In this document: piece by piece, positions 17,046-25,982 of the stretch
Layout of the letters: every line of letters begins with the position of its first letter
Position numbering within the stretch: the first letter of the stretch is position 1
Assembly (NCBI RefSeq): GCF_003994415.1
Contig: NZ_CP034689.1
Coordinates: forward strand, 6,324,001-6,388,000
Reading direction: 5' to 3'
Length of the DNA stretch: 64,000 nt
Source: Achromobacter spanius
GTDB taxonomy: Bacteria; Pseudomonadota; Gammaproteobacteria; Burkholderiales; Burkholderiaceae_B
Notes under the pieces: model-generated
What the model was told of the DNA's origin: nothing
What the model saw: only the letters and a program-made list of their open reading frames with translations
Database searches by the model: none
Translations under genes and position numbers: made by a program

Positions 17046-17936
17046 ATGGATATCCAGCTTAACGACATCGCGCTCTTTGTCGAAGTCGCCAAGCGCAAGA
17101 ATTTCAGCCACGCCGCCGAAGCCCTGAATATTCCGACATCCACGCTCTCGCGCCGCGTCAGTGAACTGGAACGCAGCGTCGGAATGCGGCTGCTGAACCG
17201 CAGCACGCGCAAAATCGATCTGACCGAAGCTGGCGCCATCTATTTCGAGCGCTGCCGGCACATCGTCGAGGAAGCGCGCATTGCGCATGACCAATTGCTG
17301 GACATGGCGGTGCAGCCCAAAGGGCGTTTGCGCATTTCACTACCCACCAGCTTGGCGCAATTGTTCCTGCCCGCCGTCATACGCGAGTTTCGCGAACAGC
17401 ACCCCGACATCGAATGCGATTTCGATCTGAGCATGCGTCCGATCGACCCGATCAGCAATCCGTTCGATTTGGTTCTGCGCTTCGGACAGCAGCCCGATTC
17501 CAGCCTGATTTCGCGCAAGATCGTGCTGATGGCGCACCAGTTGTATGCGTCGCCGGAGTATCTGGCGCGCTATGGTGAACCGCGCGTGCCCGCGGACCTG
17601 GCCCACCACGAATGCCTGCGCCCCACGATGCGCGAAGAATCGTCGTTCTGGATGCTGCATTCCGGCGACAAGGTAGAGCGCGTGCAAGTGTCGGGCAGGT
17701 TGTCGGCGAACAATGTAGGCATGCTGGGACGCCTGGCCGGCCAGGGCTTGGGCATTACGCCGCTGCTGGTATTCGACGCGATGGAACGCGCCATCAATCA
17801 AGCGGGCCTGGTGCGCGTGCTACCCGATTGGAGCCTGACGCCCCTGCCGCTATTCGCCCTGCTGCCCTCGCGCATGCTGCCCGCAAAAACCAAGGCGTTC
17901 CTGGATTTCATCCAACCGAGGCTGTCCGATTCGTAG
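17046..17936 (+). CDS. LysR-family transcriptional regulator
   Basis: A 296-residue regulator. Residues 1-60 form the winged helix-turn-helix (DIALFVEVAKRKNFSHAAEALNIPTSTLSRRVSELE), with the effector-binding domain behind it (about 90-290). The C-terminal part (ISLPTSLAQLFLPAVIREF, ..NPFDLVLRFGQ) puts it in the CrgA/DsdC-like group often annotated as YhjC/DmlR-like. The effector is unknown. A ribosome site (TTGAGG) precedes the ATG. The TAG stop is supplied by the first bases of a dispersed repeat (GTAGGATGG), so the natural C-terminus may have been altered by that insertion. Confidence 0.93.
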   Translation: MDIQLNDIALFVEVAKRKNFSHAAEALNIPTSTLSRRVSELERSVGMRLLNRSTRKIDLTEAGAIYFERCRHIVEEARIAHDQLLDMAVQPKGRLRISLPTSLAQLFLPAVIREFREQHPDIECDFDLSMRPIDPISNPFDLVLRFGQQPDSSLISRKIVLMAHQLYASPEYLARYGEPRVPADLAHHECLRPTMREESSFWMLHSGDKVERVQVSGRLSANNVGMLGRLAGQGLGITPLLVFDAMERAINQAGLVRVLPDWSLTPLPLFALLPSRMLPAKTKAFLDFIQPRLSDS

Positions 17937-17998
17937 GATGGGTGCAGCGCGAGGAATCCGCCGCCAAGCACCCCACCGCAATTCGCGCGAAACCCATC
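17933..17998 (+). repeat. Dispersed repeat, copy C
   Basis: Begins GTAGGATGGGTGCAGCGCG and ends TTCGCGCGAAACCCATC. Its first TAG is the in-frame stop of the lysR gene. Confidence 0.88.
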
Positions 17999-18081
17999 AA
18001 GCAGCCGCTGAACAAACAAAAATTCAGCCACACCGCAGCGATGAACACCTGGCAAATTCACCCACAACGCGACGGTCGCCT

Positions 18082-18145
18082 GATGGGTTCGCGCGATCAG
18101 CATTGCATTCCCAATGCACACCATCGCGCGCCACACCCATCCTAC
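18082..18145 (-). repeat. Dispersed repeat, copy D
   Basis: Minus-orientation copy: GATGGGTTCGCGCGATC at the left and CACACCCATCCTAC at the right. The interior differs from the other copies and can fold on itself (GCATTGCATT / AATGCA). Confidence 0.8.
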
Positions 18146-18153
18146 CAACAACC

Positions 18154-18216
18154 GTAGGCTGCGTGCAGCGCGAGAGATCCACGCCAAGCCCCCACCCCAT
18201 CCACGCGAACCCCATC
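18154..18216 (+). repeat. Dispersed repeat, copy E (diverged)
   Basis: Begins GTAGGCTGCGTGCAGCGCG and ends CACGCGAACCCCATC. Both ends carry substitutions that weaken the terminal inverted repeat, so this is probably an older copy. It forms a tail-to-head pair with copy D. Confidence 0.75.
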
Positions 18217-18242
18217 AAGCAACGGCAAATAAACGGCAACTC

Positions 18243-18307
18243 GTAGGATGGGTGCAGCGCGAGCAACCCGCGCCAAGAACCCCACCGAGGTTCGCGCGAA
18301 ACCCATC
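18243..18307 (+). repeat. Dispersed repeat, copy F
   Basis: Begins GTAGGATGGGTGCAGCGCG and ends TTCGCGCGAAACCCATC. It lies 22 bases from the stop of the convergent apt gene. Together copies C-F fill nearly the whole 393-base lysR/apt gap. Confidence 0.88.
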
Positions 18308-18329
18308 AACCCGCCGCGAACAGCACCCC

Positions 18330-18881
18330 CTAAGGCGTATCCGCCCCATACTGGCAAACCGTAAACAGCGGCGTACCCGTCGCCGCCACTTTCGCTGACC
18401 CGCCCAGATCAGGCAGATCAATGATCGCGGCAGCCTCCACGACATTCGCGCCCAGGCGTTGCAGCAGCTTGATCGCGGCCAGCATCGTGCCGCCCGTGGC
18501 GATCAAATCATCGACCAGCAGTACGCGCTGACCGGTGCGCACGGAATCCGTGTGCATCTCAACCGCCGCGTTGCCGTATTCCAGCGAATATTCCTCGGCC
18601 ACGGTACGGAAAGGCAGCTTGCCCTTTTTGCGCACCGGCACGAAACCCAGGTTGAGCTCATAGGCCAGCACGCTGCCCACGATGAAACCGCGCGCGTCCA
18701 CGCCCGCCACCAGGTCAAGGCGTTGGCGCATATAGCGGTAAACGAACAGATCGATCAGAACCCGGAACGCCCGCGGGTCCTGCAGGACGGGCGTGATGTC
18801 GCGGAAAGTGACACCGGGTTGGGGCCAGTCCGGAACGCTGCGGATGGTGCGCCGGATGGCCTCGGCGTTGTCGGTCTGCAT
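18330..18881 (-). CDS. apt: Adenine phosphoribosyltransferase
   Basis: A 183-residue purine salvage enzyme making AMP from adenine and PRPP. The PRPP-binding motif VLLVDDLIATGGT and the N-terminal hood (PDWPQPGVTFRDITPVLQDP) are both present, as is the flexible loop region LPFRTVAEEYSLEYG. Length is normal. It is transcribed leftwards directly after cydC (54 bases), so it may be co-transcribed with the cytochrome bd operon. Confidence 0.96.
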   Translation of the reverse strand: MQTDNAEAIRRTIRSVPDWPQPGVTFRDITPVLQDPRAFRVLIDLFVYRYMRQRLDLVAGVDARGFIVGSVLAYELNLGFVPVRKKGKLPFRTVAEEYSLEYGNAAVEMHTDSVRTGQRVLLVDDLIATGGTMLAAIKLLQRLGANVVEAAAIIDLPDLGGSAKVAATGTPLFTVCQYGADTP

Positions 18882-18935
18882 GAAAGGCGGGCCTGAAGAA
18901 TTGAAGCAAGGCGAACTATAACCTTGCCACCGCGC

Positions 18936-20633
18936 TTAAGCCAGGATTGCCGCCCGCGATGACACGTCATGTAATCGTCCATTGCGCAATTGCAGGCAAC
19001 GGTCCACCGCGCCGGGCGGCAGCGCCGCGTGCGTGGCCAGCACCACGGTGCGTCCCTGCACTGCGCGCTCCAGGTCGCTCAAGAAGTCGGCCTCGGCGAC
19101 GGCATCCAACCCGGCAGTCGGCTCGTCCAGCACGATAACGGCAGCTGGTGACAGCAATGCGCGCGCCAGGCACAGGCGGCGCGCCTGCCCCGCCGACAAC
19201 TGCGACCCCGTTTCTCCTGCCCAGGTGTCCAGTCCTTCCGGCAACGCGCGCACGAAATCGCCCAGACGGGCGGCGTCCAACGCACGCCACAACGCCGCGT
19301 CGTCGGCTGTGGCGTCACCAATCAGCAAATTGGTGCGCAACGTGCCCAGAAACACGGGCGCATCCTGCGACAGCAAGGCAATACGCCGATGCCAGTCACC
19401 TTGCGTACAGGCGCGCGCATCGCAGCCGCCAAAGCGCACCTGCCCGGCGTGCGGGTCTTCCAAGCGCAGAATCAAGTGCAACAAGGTGGACTTGCCCGCC
19501 CCGCTGGCGCCCAGGATCGCCACGCGCTCGCCGAATTCCACCCGCAGGTCGATACCATCCAGCACCGTCGGGCTGGCCCCCGCCGACCGAGCGGGGTAGC
19601 GAAAGCTCACGCCGTCCAGTTCCAGCGCACCGCTGGCCGGCAAGGGGCGTGGCGCGGTCGGGTCGAGCATGTCGGGCTGCGCCTGCGTCACCTCGCGGAT
19701 GCGTGCCGCCGCCGTCATGGCGGAACCCATGCGGGATGCGCCCCGCATGATCGGCCCCGCCACTTCAAAAATACCGATGACCGCCAGCAGCAGCCCCACC
19801 AGCACCGGCCCTTCGATGTCGCCCGCTTCGTGCGTGCCCAAGCCGAACCACAGCAATGCCAGCACCGACACGCCCGCGGCCACCTGCAAGAACCACTGTC
19901 CCCTTGCGGCAACGCGCGCCTGGCTGCGGCGAGCCAGCGCGCTGGCCTCGCACAAACGTTCAAAATACTCGGCCGTCTGCGCTTGCGCGTGTAACGCCAC
20001 CATGTCCGCGTGGCCGTCCACTGCATCCAGGGTTGCCGCGCGCAATCCCGCCGCGCTTTCCTGCGCAGCCGCGCCTGGCTTGCGCGCGGCGCGCAGCAGC
20101 CACAGGGGCACCAACACGCAGGCGGTCAGCAGTGCCAGCGCGAACGCCAGCGCGGCGGCAGGCACCCACATGCCCAACACCGCGGTCAGCACCGCACCGG
20201 CCAGCACCGCCGTTGCCAAAGGCGCCAGCACAAACAGGAACACCGTATCCAAGGCATCGACGTCGCCCGTCATGCGCGCGACCAGATCGCCGTTTCGATA
20301 GCGCGCCAGTTGGCGAGGCGTCAAACGGATCAAGGCGCCGAACACCGTGGCGCGCAAGTCCGCCAGCAGACGCAAGGTGGCGGAATGGCCCACCACGCGA
20401 TCCGCGTAACGGGACACGATACGCAGGAAGGAAAGCCCGCGCACCAGCGCGGACGGCGCAAACAGATTGAAGACACCGCCCGCGCCCGCCAGCGCGGCGC
20501 CGGTGAGGAACCAACCGGAAACACCCAGCAGCCCAACACCCGCCGCCACCGTTGCCAGCGCGCAGAACAATGCGAGCAAAAGCCCGCTTTTACGGCGTGC
20601 ATACAGAGGCAAGAGCAACAACAGGTTTTTCAT
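18936..20633 (-). CDS. cydC: Heterodimeric cysteine/glutathione ABC exporter subunit CydC
   Basis: A 565-residue half-transporter: six membrane helices (residues 1-310) followed by an ABC ATPase domain with Walker A GASGAGKST, a variant signature LSAGQARRL and Walker B AAVIVLDEPTAG. CydDC exports reduced thiols and haem-related redox compounds to the periplasm and is needed for cytochrome bd assembly. The ATG at 20633 overlaps the cydD stop (ATGA) and has a GGAAG ribosome site, so it was preferred over an in-frame start 33 bases upstream. Last gene of the cyd run. Confidence 0.95.
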   Translation of the reverse strand: MKNLLLLLPLYARRKSGLLLALFCALATVAAGVGLLGVSGWFLTGAALAGAGGVFNLFAPSALVRGLSFLRIVSRYADRVVGHSATLRLLADLRATVFGALIRLTPRQLARYRNGDLVARMTGDVDALDTVFLFVLAPLATAVLAGAVLTAVLGMWVPAAALAFALALLTACVLVPLWLLRAARKPGAAAQESAAGLRAATLDAVDGHADMVALHAQAQTAEYFERLCEASALARRSQARVAARGQWFLQVAAGVSVLALLWFGLGTHEAGDIEGPVLVGLLLAVIGIFEVAGPIMRGASRMGSAMTAAARIREVTQAQPDMLDPTAPRPLPASGALELDGVSFRYPARSAGASPTVLDGIDLRVEFGERVAILGASGAGKSTLLHLILRLEDPHAGQVRFGGCDARACTQGDWHRRIALLSQDAPVFLGTLRTNLLIGDATADDAALWRALDAARLGDFVRALPEGLDTWAGETGSQLSAGQARRLCLARALLSPAAVIVLDEPTAGLDAVAEADFLSDLERAVQGRTVVLATHAALPPGAVDRCLQLRNGRLHDVSSRAAILA

Positions 20634-22381
20634 ACGTCTTCCACTTTTCCGTCCACCACCCGCCATACTCGACCCAGACGCGCCGCGACCGCGGCCGAAT
20701 GCGTCGCCAGCAGCAAGGTGCGGCCCTCGGAAAATGCGAGGATTTCATCCAGCAGCCGCGCCTGGGTCGCCTCGTCCAGATGCGCGGTGGGCTCGTCCAG
20801 CAGGATCAGGCCGGGGTCGCGCAGGAACAGGCGTGCCAGCGCTACGCGTTGCGCCTGCCCGCCCGACAAGCCCTGCCCCCGGCTACCCAGCAGCGTATCC
20901 AGGCCTTGCGGTAGCGCCGCCGCGAACTCCAGCACGCAGGCCCGTCGCGCGGCTTCCTGCACGTCGGCGTCGGATGCGTCAGCACAGCCCAACCGGATGT
21001 TGTCGGCGATGGAGCCCGCCAGCAGTTGCGGCGTCTGACCGATCAAGGCCACCCGGCTGCGCAACGCGGCTTCGTCCCAGTCCGTCAAGGGCTGGTCGTC
21101 GATACGGATATCGCCCTGGCTGGGGCGCAGGCGGGCAAGCGCTTCGATCAATGTGGACTTGCCGATACCGCTGGGGCCCATCAGCGCCACATGCTCGCCG
21201 GGCGCCAGCGTCAGCGCGGCATCGGACAACACGGCTTGCGCACGACCCGGGGCCAGCACGGTCAAGCCCGACACCGCCAGACTCGCGCCCCCAGACGCTG
21301 CCACCATGCGGGCGGTATCCGGGTGCAAGGGAGTGGCGGCATCTTCTTGCGGCAAGCCATCGAACAACACGGCGATCTGCGTCACGGCGGCCAGCGCCGT
21401 GGCGCGGTCGTGATAGTGCGCCGCGAACTGACGCAACGGCGCATAGACCTCCGGCGCCATCAACAGGCAGAACAGGCCCGCCTGCAAGGTCAGCGGCGAC
21501 CAACGCACATCCAGGAAGCCAAGGTACGTCAGGCCGATGTAAACGGCCACTCCCGCCACGCCCAAGGCCGCAAAGAACTCCAGCACGGCTGACGACAGGA
21601 AGGCAATGCGCAGCACCGACATCGTGCGCTGACGCAACGCATCGCTGGCCGCCACAACAGACGCCGCTTCGGCGTCGGCACGGCCATAGAGCTTTAACGT
21701 GGACAAGCCACGCAGACGGTCCGCGAAGAAGCCAGACAGGCGAGCAAACGCACGTAGATGTCGGCGGCTGGCGCCTTGCGCGCCCCACCCGACCAGGGCC
21801 ATGAAAAGGGGAATCAAGGGCGCCGTGATCAGCAGCACCAGCCCGGCGATGACATCCACCGGCAGCAGCAGTACCGAAAACGCCACCGGCAACATCGCGG
21901 CGGCCGCCATGGCGGGCAGGTACTTGGCAAAGAAGCCGTCCAGCGCTTCAACCTGATCCACCACCGCGCTGGCCAGTTCGCCAGACGCCTTGCCCCGGCT
22001 CCAGTACGGCCCCTTGGCGACCATGCGCGCGAACAACGACTGGCGCACATGGCGCTTGATGCGTTCAGCCGCGTCCGCACCCGCCCGCTCGCCCGCCCAG
22101 GTAATGGTGGCGCGCAGCAGCATCAAGGCGGCAATGCCCACAATGCTGGCCAGCAATTCCTGGCGCGGCACATCGCGCACGATTGCCGCATCCAGCACAC
22201 TGGCCAATAACCACGCCTGAACCACCAGCAAGGCGCCGCTGACCAGCGGGGCGGCGCCCGCCAGCATCAAGGGAAGCCTGGCCGCCTTGGCAAGCGCCAT
22301 CAACCACCGCGACTGCTCGCGCGGCGGTTTCTGCAAACTGGCCGAAGGATCGTGCTCTAGGCTGCTAGCGCCGCTGCTCAC
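20630..22381 (-). CDS. cydD: Heterodimeric ABC exporter subunit CydD
   Basis: A 583-residue half-transporter, partner of CydC. The N-terminal ABC membrane domain covers about residues 25-330 and the ATPase domain about 360-580. The ATPase has Walker A GPSGIGKST, signature LSGGQAQRVALARL and Walker B GLILLDEPTAHLDE. It starts with GTG, which overlaps the cydX stop in the sequence GTGA, so translation is probably coupled to cydX. The consensus signature here contrasts with the degenerate one in CydC, the usual asymmetry of this pair. Confidence 0.95.
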   Translation of the reverse strand: MSSGASSLEHDPSASLQKPPREQSRWLMALAKAARLPLMLAGAAPLVSGALLVVQAWLLASVLDAAIVRDVPRQELLASIVGIAALMLLRATITWAGERAGADAAERIKRHVRQSLFARMVAKGPYWSRGKASGELASAVVDQVEALDGFFAKYLPAMAAAAMLPVAFSVLLLPVDVIAGLVLLITAPLIPLFMALVGWGAQGASRRHLRAFARLSGFFADRLRGLSTLKLYGRADAEAASVVAASDALRQRTMSVLRIAFLSSAVLEFFAALGVAGVAVYIGLTYLGFLDVRWSPLTLQAGLFCLLMAPEVYAPLRQFAAHYHDRATALAAVTQIAVLFDGLPQEDAATPLHPDTARMVAASGGASLAVSGLTVLAPGRAQAVLSDAALTLAPGEHVALMGPSGIGKSTLIEALARLRPSQGDIRIDDQPLTDWDEAALRSRVALIGQTPQLLAGSIADNIRLGCADASDADVQEAARRACVLEFAAALPQGLDTLLGSRGQGLSGGQAQRVALARLFLRDPGLILLDEPTAHLDEATQARLLDEILAFSEGRTLLLATHSAAVAARLGRVWRVVDGKVEDV

Positions 22382-22503
22382 TCGTCGTCACGGCTGGCGC
22401 GCGGGTCATGCGTATGACCTTCGCGCAGCTCAAACCACATTGCATTCAGGATGGCGAAGGCACACGCCAAACCCAGACCGAGTATCCACGAGAAATACCA
22501 CAT
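22378..22503 (-). CDS. cydX: Cytochrome bd small subunit CydX (YbgT)
   Basis: A 41-residue gene: MWYFSWILGLGLACAFAILN followed by AMWFELREGHTHDPRASRDDE. The single membrane helix with the WYFSWILG start and the xxNAMWxE motif is diagnostic of CydX, the accessory subunit that stabilises the haem sites of the bd oxidase. It begins 14 bases after cydB, and its TGA overlaps the GTG start of cydD. The tail after the helix is charged and His-containing. Confidence 0.93.
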   Translation of the reverse strand: MWYFSWILGLGLACAFAILNAMWFELREGHTHDPRASRDDE

Positions 22504-22517
22504 GGATTGGACTCCTT

Positions 22518-23672
22518 TTAGTATGAGTTGGGCGTGTCGCCCACGGATTCATGGGTGACCTTGCCGCGCATCACGCGATACACCCAGGCGGTGTACAGCG
22601 TGACGATCGGCAGGAAGACGGCCACGGCGATCACCATGATCCACAGCGTCAGATGGCTGGACGATCCGTCCCAGATGGTCAGGCCGGCCTGCGGCTTGGT
22701 CGACGACGGCATGACGAACGGGAACAGCGCAAAGCCCACCGTCAGAATCACCCCGGTGATCGACAGCGCCGACGACAGAAAGGCCAGCATATTCGCGCGC
22801 ACGGTCAAGAGCAGCACCACCAACAGCGCGCCGCCCACGCCCAGCGCGGGCGCAATCCACATCAAGGGCCAGGTGGTGTAGTTGGCCATCCAGGCGCCGG
22901 TCTGCACCGCCACGGTCTTGAGCATGGGGTCGGACGGCCCACCCGCGTTGACCGCGCTGGTAATGGTGTGCCCGCCAATGCCGCCGGCAACCCAGAAACC
23001 GCCGGCAACGAACAGCGCGGCAGTCAGCAAACCCGCCAGCCGGCCCCAGTTGCGCGCGCGGGAGGACACGGGGTCGTCCGTGCGCCAGGCCAGCAGCACC
23101 GCGCCGTGCATGGCCAGCATCACCACGCTGAGCACGCCGGCCAGCAAGGCGAACGGCGCAAAGAGCTGATAGAAATGCCCTTCGTAGATAGGCCGCAGCG
23201 TCACCGGGTCGAACGTGAACGGTACGCCCAGGATGATGTTGCCCATGGCGACGCCAAACACCAACGAAGCCACCACGCCCGAAAAACACAGCACGGCGTC
23301 CCAGCGGTTGCGCCAGCGCGTGCCTTCCATCTTGCTGCGGTACTTGAAGCCCACGGGACGCAGGATCAGCGCAATCAGCACCAGCATCATCGCCAGGTAG
23401 AAGCCGGAGAATGACGCGGCGTACAGCAAGGGCCAGGCGGCGAAGATGGCGCCGCCCGCCGTGATCAGCCAGACCTGGTTGCCTTCCCATACCGGGCCGA
23501 CAACGTTGATGACGATGCGGCGTTCGGCGTCGGTCTTGGCCACGACGGGCAGCAAGGCGGCCACCCCCAGGTCAAAGCCGTCCATCACGGCAAAACCGAT
23601 GAGCAAGGCGCCCAGCAGCACCCACCAGATCACCCGCAAGGTGCCATAGTCGAAAGGAATAAGGGTATCCAT
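22518..23672 (-). CDS. cydB: Cytochrome bd ubiquinol oxidase subunit II
   Basis: A 384-residue inner-membrane protein with eight to nine helices. It starts with the family pattern YGTLRVIWWVLLGALLIGFAVMDGFDLGV and includes NVVGPVWEGNQVWLI. CydB binds no haem in most bd oxidases but is needed to hold the CydA haems. A good ribosome site (GGGAGAG) precedes the ATG. It starts 14 bases after the cydA stop, the same gap as between cydB and cydX. Confidence 0.97.
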   Translation of the reverse strand: MDTLIPFDYGTLRVIWWVLLGALLIGFAVMDGFDLGVAALLPVVAKTDAERRIVINVVGPVWEGNQVWLITAGGAIFAAWPLLYAASFSGFYLAMMLVLIALILRPVGFKYRSKMEGTRWRNRWDAVLCFSGVVASLVFGVAMGNIILGVPFTFDPVTLRPIYEGHFYQLFAPFALLAGVLSVVMLAMHGAVLLAWRTDDPVSSRARNWGRLAGLLTAALFVAGGFWVAGGIGGHTITSAVNAGGPSDPMLKTVAVQTGAWMANYTTWPLMWIAPALGVGGALLVVLLLTVRANMLAFLSSALSITGVILTVGFALFPFVMPSSTKPQAGLTIWDGSSSHLTLWIMVIAVAVFLPIVTLYTAWVYRVMRGKVTHESVGDTPNSY

Positions 23673-23686
23673 CTGCTTCTCTCCCC

Positions 23687-25261
23687 TTAGGCGCGCACGG
23701 CGGCGCGCACAGGATCGGCGGCGGCGTTGCCCGCCACCGGCCCATCGGATTTCGGACCCGCCTTGATGGCGTGCAACATGACCTTCACGCCGATGATCAG
23801 CAGAACGGTGTAGAGCACCAGGAAGATGGCCAGGCTGATTGCCAGGTCGGTGATGGTCAGGCCGGATGCCGCGTAATACGTCGGCAGCACCCCTTCGATC
23901 ACCCAGGGTTGGCGGCCGTACTCGGCCACGAACCAGCCGCTTTCAATGGCGACCCAGGGCAGCGGCAGGCTCCACAGCGCCACCTTCAACAGGCCCGGAC
24001 GGCTGTCCAGACGCCCGCGCGAGGCCAGCCAGAAGGCCACGCCGAAGAACAGGATCAGGTACATGCCCACCGCCACCATGATGCGGAACGCCCAGAATAG
24101 CGGCGCCACATTTGGCACGGTGTCGATCGCGGCCTGCTTGATGTCGGCCTCGGTGACCTTGCTCATGTCGTCCTGGTAGCGCTTGACCAGCAGCGCATAG
24201 CCCAGGTCAGGCCAGGTCTTGTCGAAGACCATGCGCGCGTCCACGTCCTTGGGATTGGCGCGGATCTTCTGCAAGGCGTCATACGCCACCATGCCGTCAC
24301 GGATGCGGTTTTCGGCGCGCAGGATCAGGTCGTTGATACCCAAGAGCGGCGTGGTGAGCGACCGGGTGCCGATGATGCCCATGACGTACGGGATCTCGAT
24401 GCCGAAGTCGTTCTTGCGCTCGGCCTGGTTGGGAATGGCGAACAGGTTGAAGGACGCGGGCGCGGGCTCGGTCTCCCACATGGACTCCATGGCCGCGATC
24501 TTCATCTTCTGATGCTCGGTGGTGAGGTAACCGCTTTCGTCACCCAGCACCACCACCGACAAGGCGCCGGCCAGACCGAAGCTGGCAGCCACCGCCATCG
24601 AGCGCTTGGCCAGGTCGGTATGGCGGCCCTTCAGCAGATACCAGGCGCTGATCGACATCACGAACATGGCGCCCGCGACGTAGCCAGCGCTGACCGTGTG
24701 CACGAACTTAGCCTGCGCCACCGGGTTGAAGATCACCGAAGCGAAGTCGGTCATCTCCATGCGCATGGTGTCGGGGTTGAAGATGGCGCCCACCGGGTTC
24801 TGCATCCAGCCGTTGGCGATCAGGATCCACAGCGCCGAGAAGTTGGTGCCGAACGCCACCAGCCAGGTCACCACCAGGTGGCTGACCTTCGACATGCGAT
24901 TCCAGCCGAAGAAGAACAGGCCGACGAAGGTGGCTTCCAGGAAGAAGGCCATCAGCCCTTCCAGCGCAAGCGGCGCGCCGAAAATATCGCCAACGTAGTG
25001 ACTGTAGTAGGACCAGTTCATGCCGAACTGGAATTCCATCACCACGCCGGTGGCCACACCCAGCGCGAAGTTGATGCCGAACAGCGTGCCCCAGAACATG
25101 GTCATCCGTTTCCAGATGGGGCGGCCGGTCATGACGTACACGCTTTCCATGATGGCCAGCATGAACGACAGGCCAAGCGTGAGAGGGACGAACAAGAAAT
25201 GGTAAAGCGCGGTCGCGGCAAACTGGAATCGCGACAGGTTGACGACGTCGAGATCAATCAT
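23687..25261 (-). CDS. cydA: Cytochrome bd ubiquinol oxidase subunit I
   Basis: A 524-residue catalytic subunit that oxidises ubiquinol and reduces oxygen with low-spin haem b558 and high-spin b595/d. The start at 25261 gives MIDLDVVNLSRFQFA, the canonical N-terminus; His21 in ALYHFLFVPLT is the predicted haem ligand near the N-terminus. GWFVAEYGRQPWV and a long Q-loop (about residues 255-390) point to the bd-I type rather than the short-loop cyanide-insensitive oxidase. The gene is preceded by a GbsR/MarR gene on the same strand, 129 bases away. Confidence 0.97.
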   Translation of the reverse strand: MIDLDVVNLSRFQFAATALYHFLFVPLTLGLSFMLAIMESVYVMTGRPIWKRMTMFWGTLFGINFALGVATGVVMEFQFGMNWSYYSHYVGDIFGAPLALEGLMAFFLEATFVGLFFFGWNRMSKVSHLVVTWLVAFGTNFSALWILIANGWMQNPVGAIFNPDTMRMEMTDFASVIFNPVAQAKFVHTVSAGYVAGAMFVMSISAWYLLKGRHTDLAKRSMAVAASFGLAGALSVVVLGDESGYLTTEHQKMKIAAMESMWETEPAPASFNLFAIPNQAERKNDFGIEIPYVMGIIGTRSLTTPLLGINDLILRAENRIRDGMVAYDALQKIRANPKDVDARMVFDKTWPDLGYALLVKRYQDDMSKVTEADIKQAAIDTVPNVAPLFWAFRIMVAVGMYLILFFGVAFWLASRGRLDSRPGLLKVALWSLPLPWVAIESGWFVAEYGRQPWVIEGVLPTYYAASGLTITDLAISLAIFLVLYTVLLIIGVKVMLHAIKAGPKSDGPVAGNAAADPVRAAVRA

Positions 25262-25390
25262 TGGGGCGCTCCCAAGCAGTCGAGACACCGCGGCAACCGG
25301 CATGGTTCCCAGGCCGACTCTGGCGCCATCTTAAGGGCGATGGATACAACTTCATAGCGGTTTCCTGAAAAATTCGGGGCGCATGGCAAC

Positions 25391-25936
25391 TCAGTCCTTG
25401 CCCCGCAGTTTGCCGGCGAAGCCCAGCACCTTTTGCACTTGCGAACCCAGTCGCATGAGCTTTTGCAAGGTCTCCGGGGGCAGGCGTTGAACCTCATCGA
25501 ACCATCCGGAAGACAGTTCAATAAGCTCCAGCATTTCGGTCATGCGTTGTTGCGCGTAAGCGTCATTGGGCCCTGAAGGCGATTCCAGCAGGGTGTCGCG
25601 CAGCAAGGTCAGGGTGGGATCGATTTCGCGTCGGCGCTTTTCTTCCATCAGGATGCGGAAGATTTCCCAGACGTCTTTGGGCGTCTCGAAGTAGTCGCGG
25701 CGGTCGCCCACTTGATGGACCAGTTTGACCAGGCGCCAAGACTGCAACTCTTTCAGCCCCAGGCTGACGTTAGAGCGCGAAAATCCCAGCGTCTCGGCGA
25801 TTTCGTCTGCATTCAGCGGTTCTGGATGCAAAAACAACAGGGCGTAGATCTGGCCCACCGTGCGGTTCACGCCCCAACGGCTGCCCATTTCGCCGAAGTG
25901 CAGGATGAAACGCTCGTTTTGCGGGGTAAGAAACAT
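25391..25936 (-). CDS. GbsR/MarR-family transcriptional regulator
   Basis: A winged-helix regulator of about 181 residues. MFLTPQNERFILHFGEMGSR matches the natural start of GbsR-type proteins, hence the ATG at 25936; a TTG at 25981 would add 15 residues. The DNA-binding helix region reads LNADEIAETLGFSRSNVSLGLKELQ. It sits directly upstream of cydAB on the same strand and probably controls the bd oxidase operon, although this is inferred from position only. Palindromes lie in its upstream region. No cofactor-binding cysteines are apparent. Confidence 0.85.
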   Translation of the reverse strand: MFLTPQNERFILHFGEMGSRWGVNRTVGQIYALLFLHPEPLNADEIAETLGFSRSNVSLGLKELQSWRLVKLVHQVGDRRDYFETPKDVWEIFRILMEEKRRREIDPTLTLLRDTLLESPSGPNDAYAQQRMTEMLELIELSSGWFDEVQRLPPETLQKLMRLGSQVQKVLGFAGKLRGKD

Positions 25937-25982
25937 GAAGTGATCGACGCCAGAGAAACTATATGGCGGCGTCACTGACAAA

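Noticed and set aside
17937..18329. CRISPR array at the cluster of short repeats
   Set aside because: The repeats are inverted relative to each other, about 65 bp long with no regular spacers, and no cas gene is nearby.
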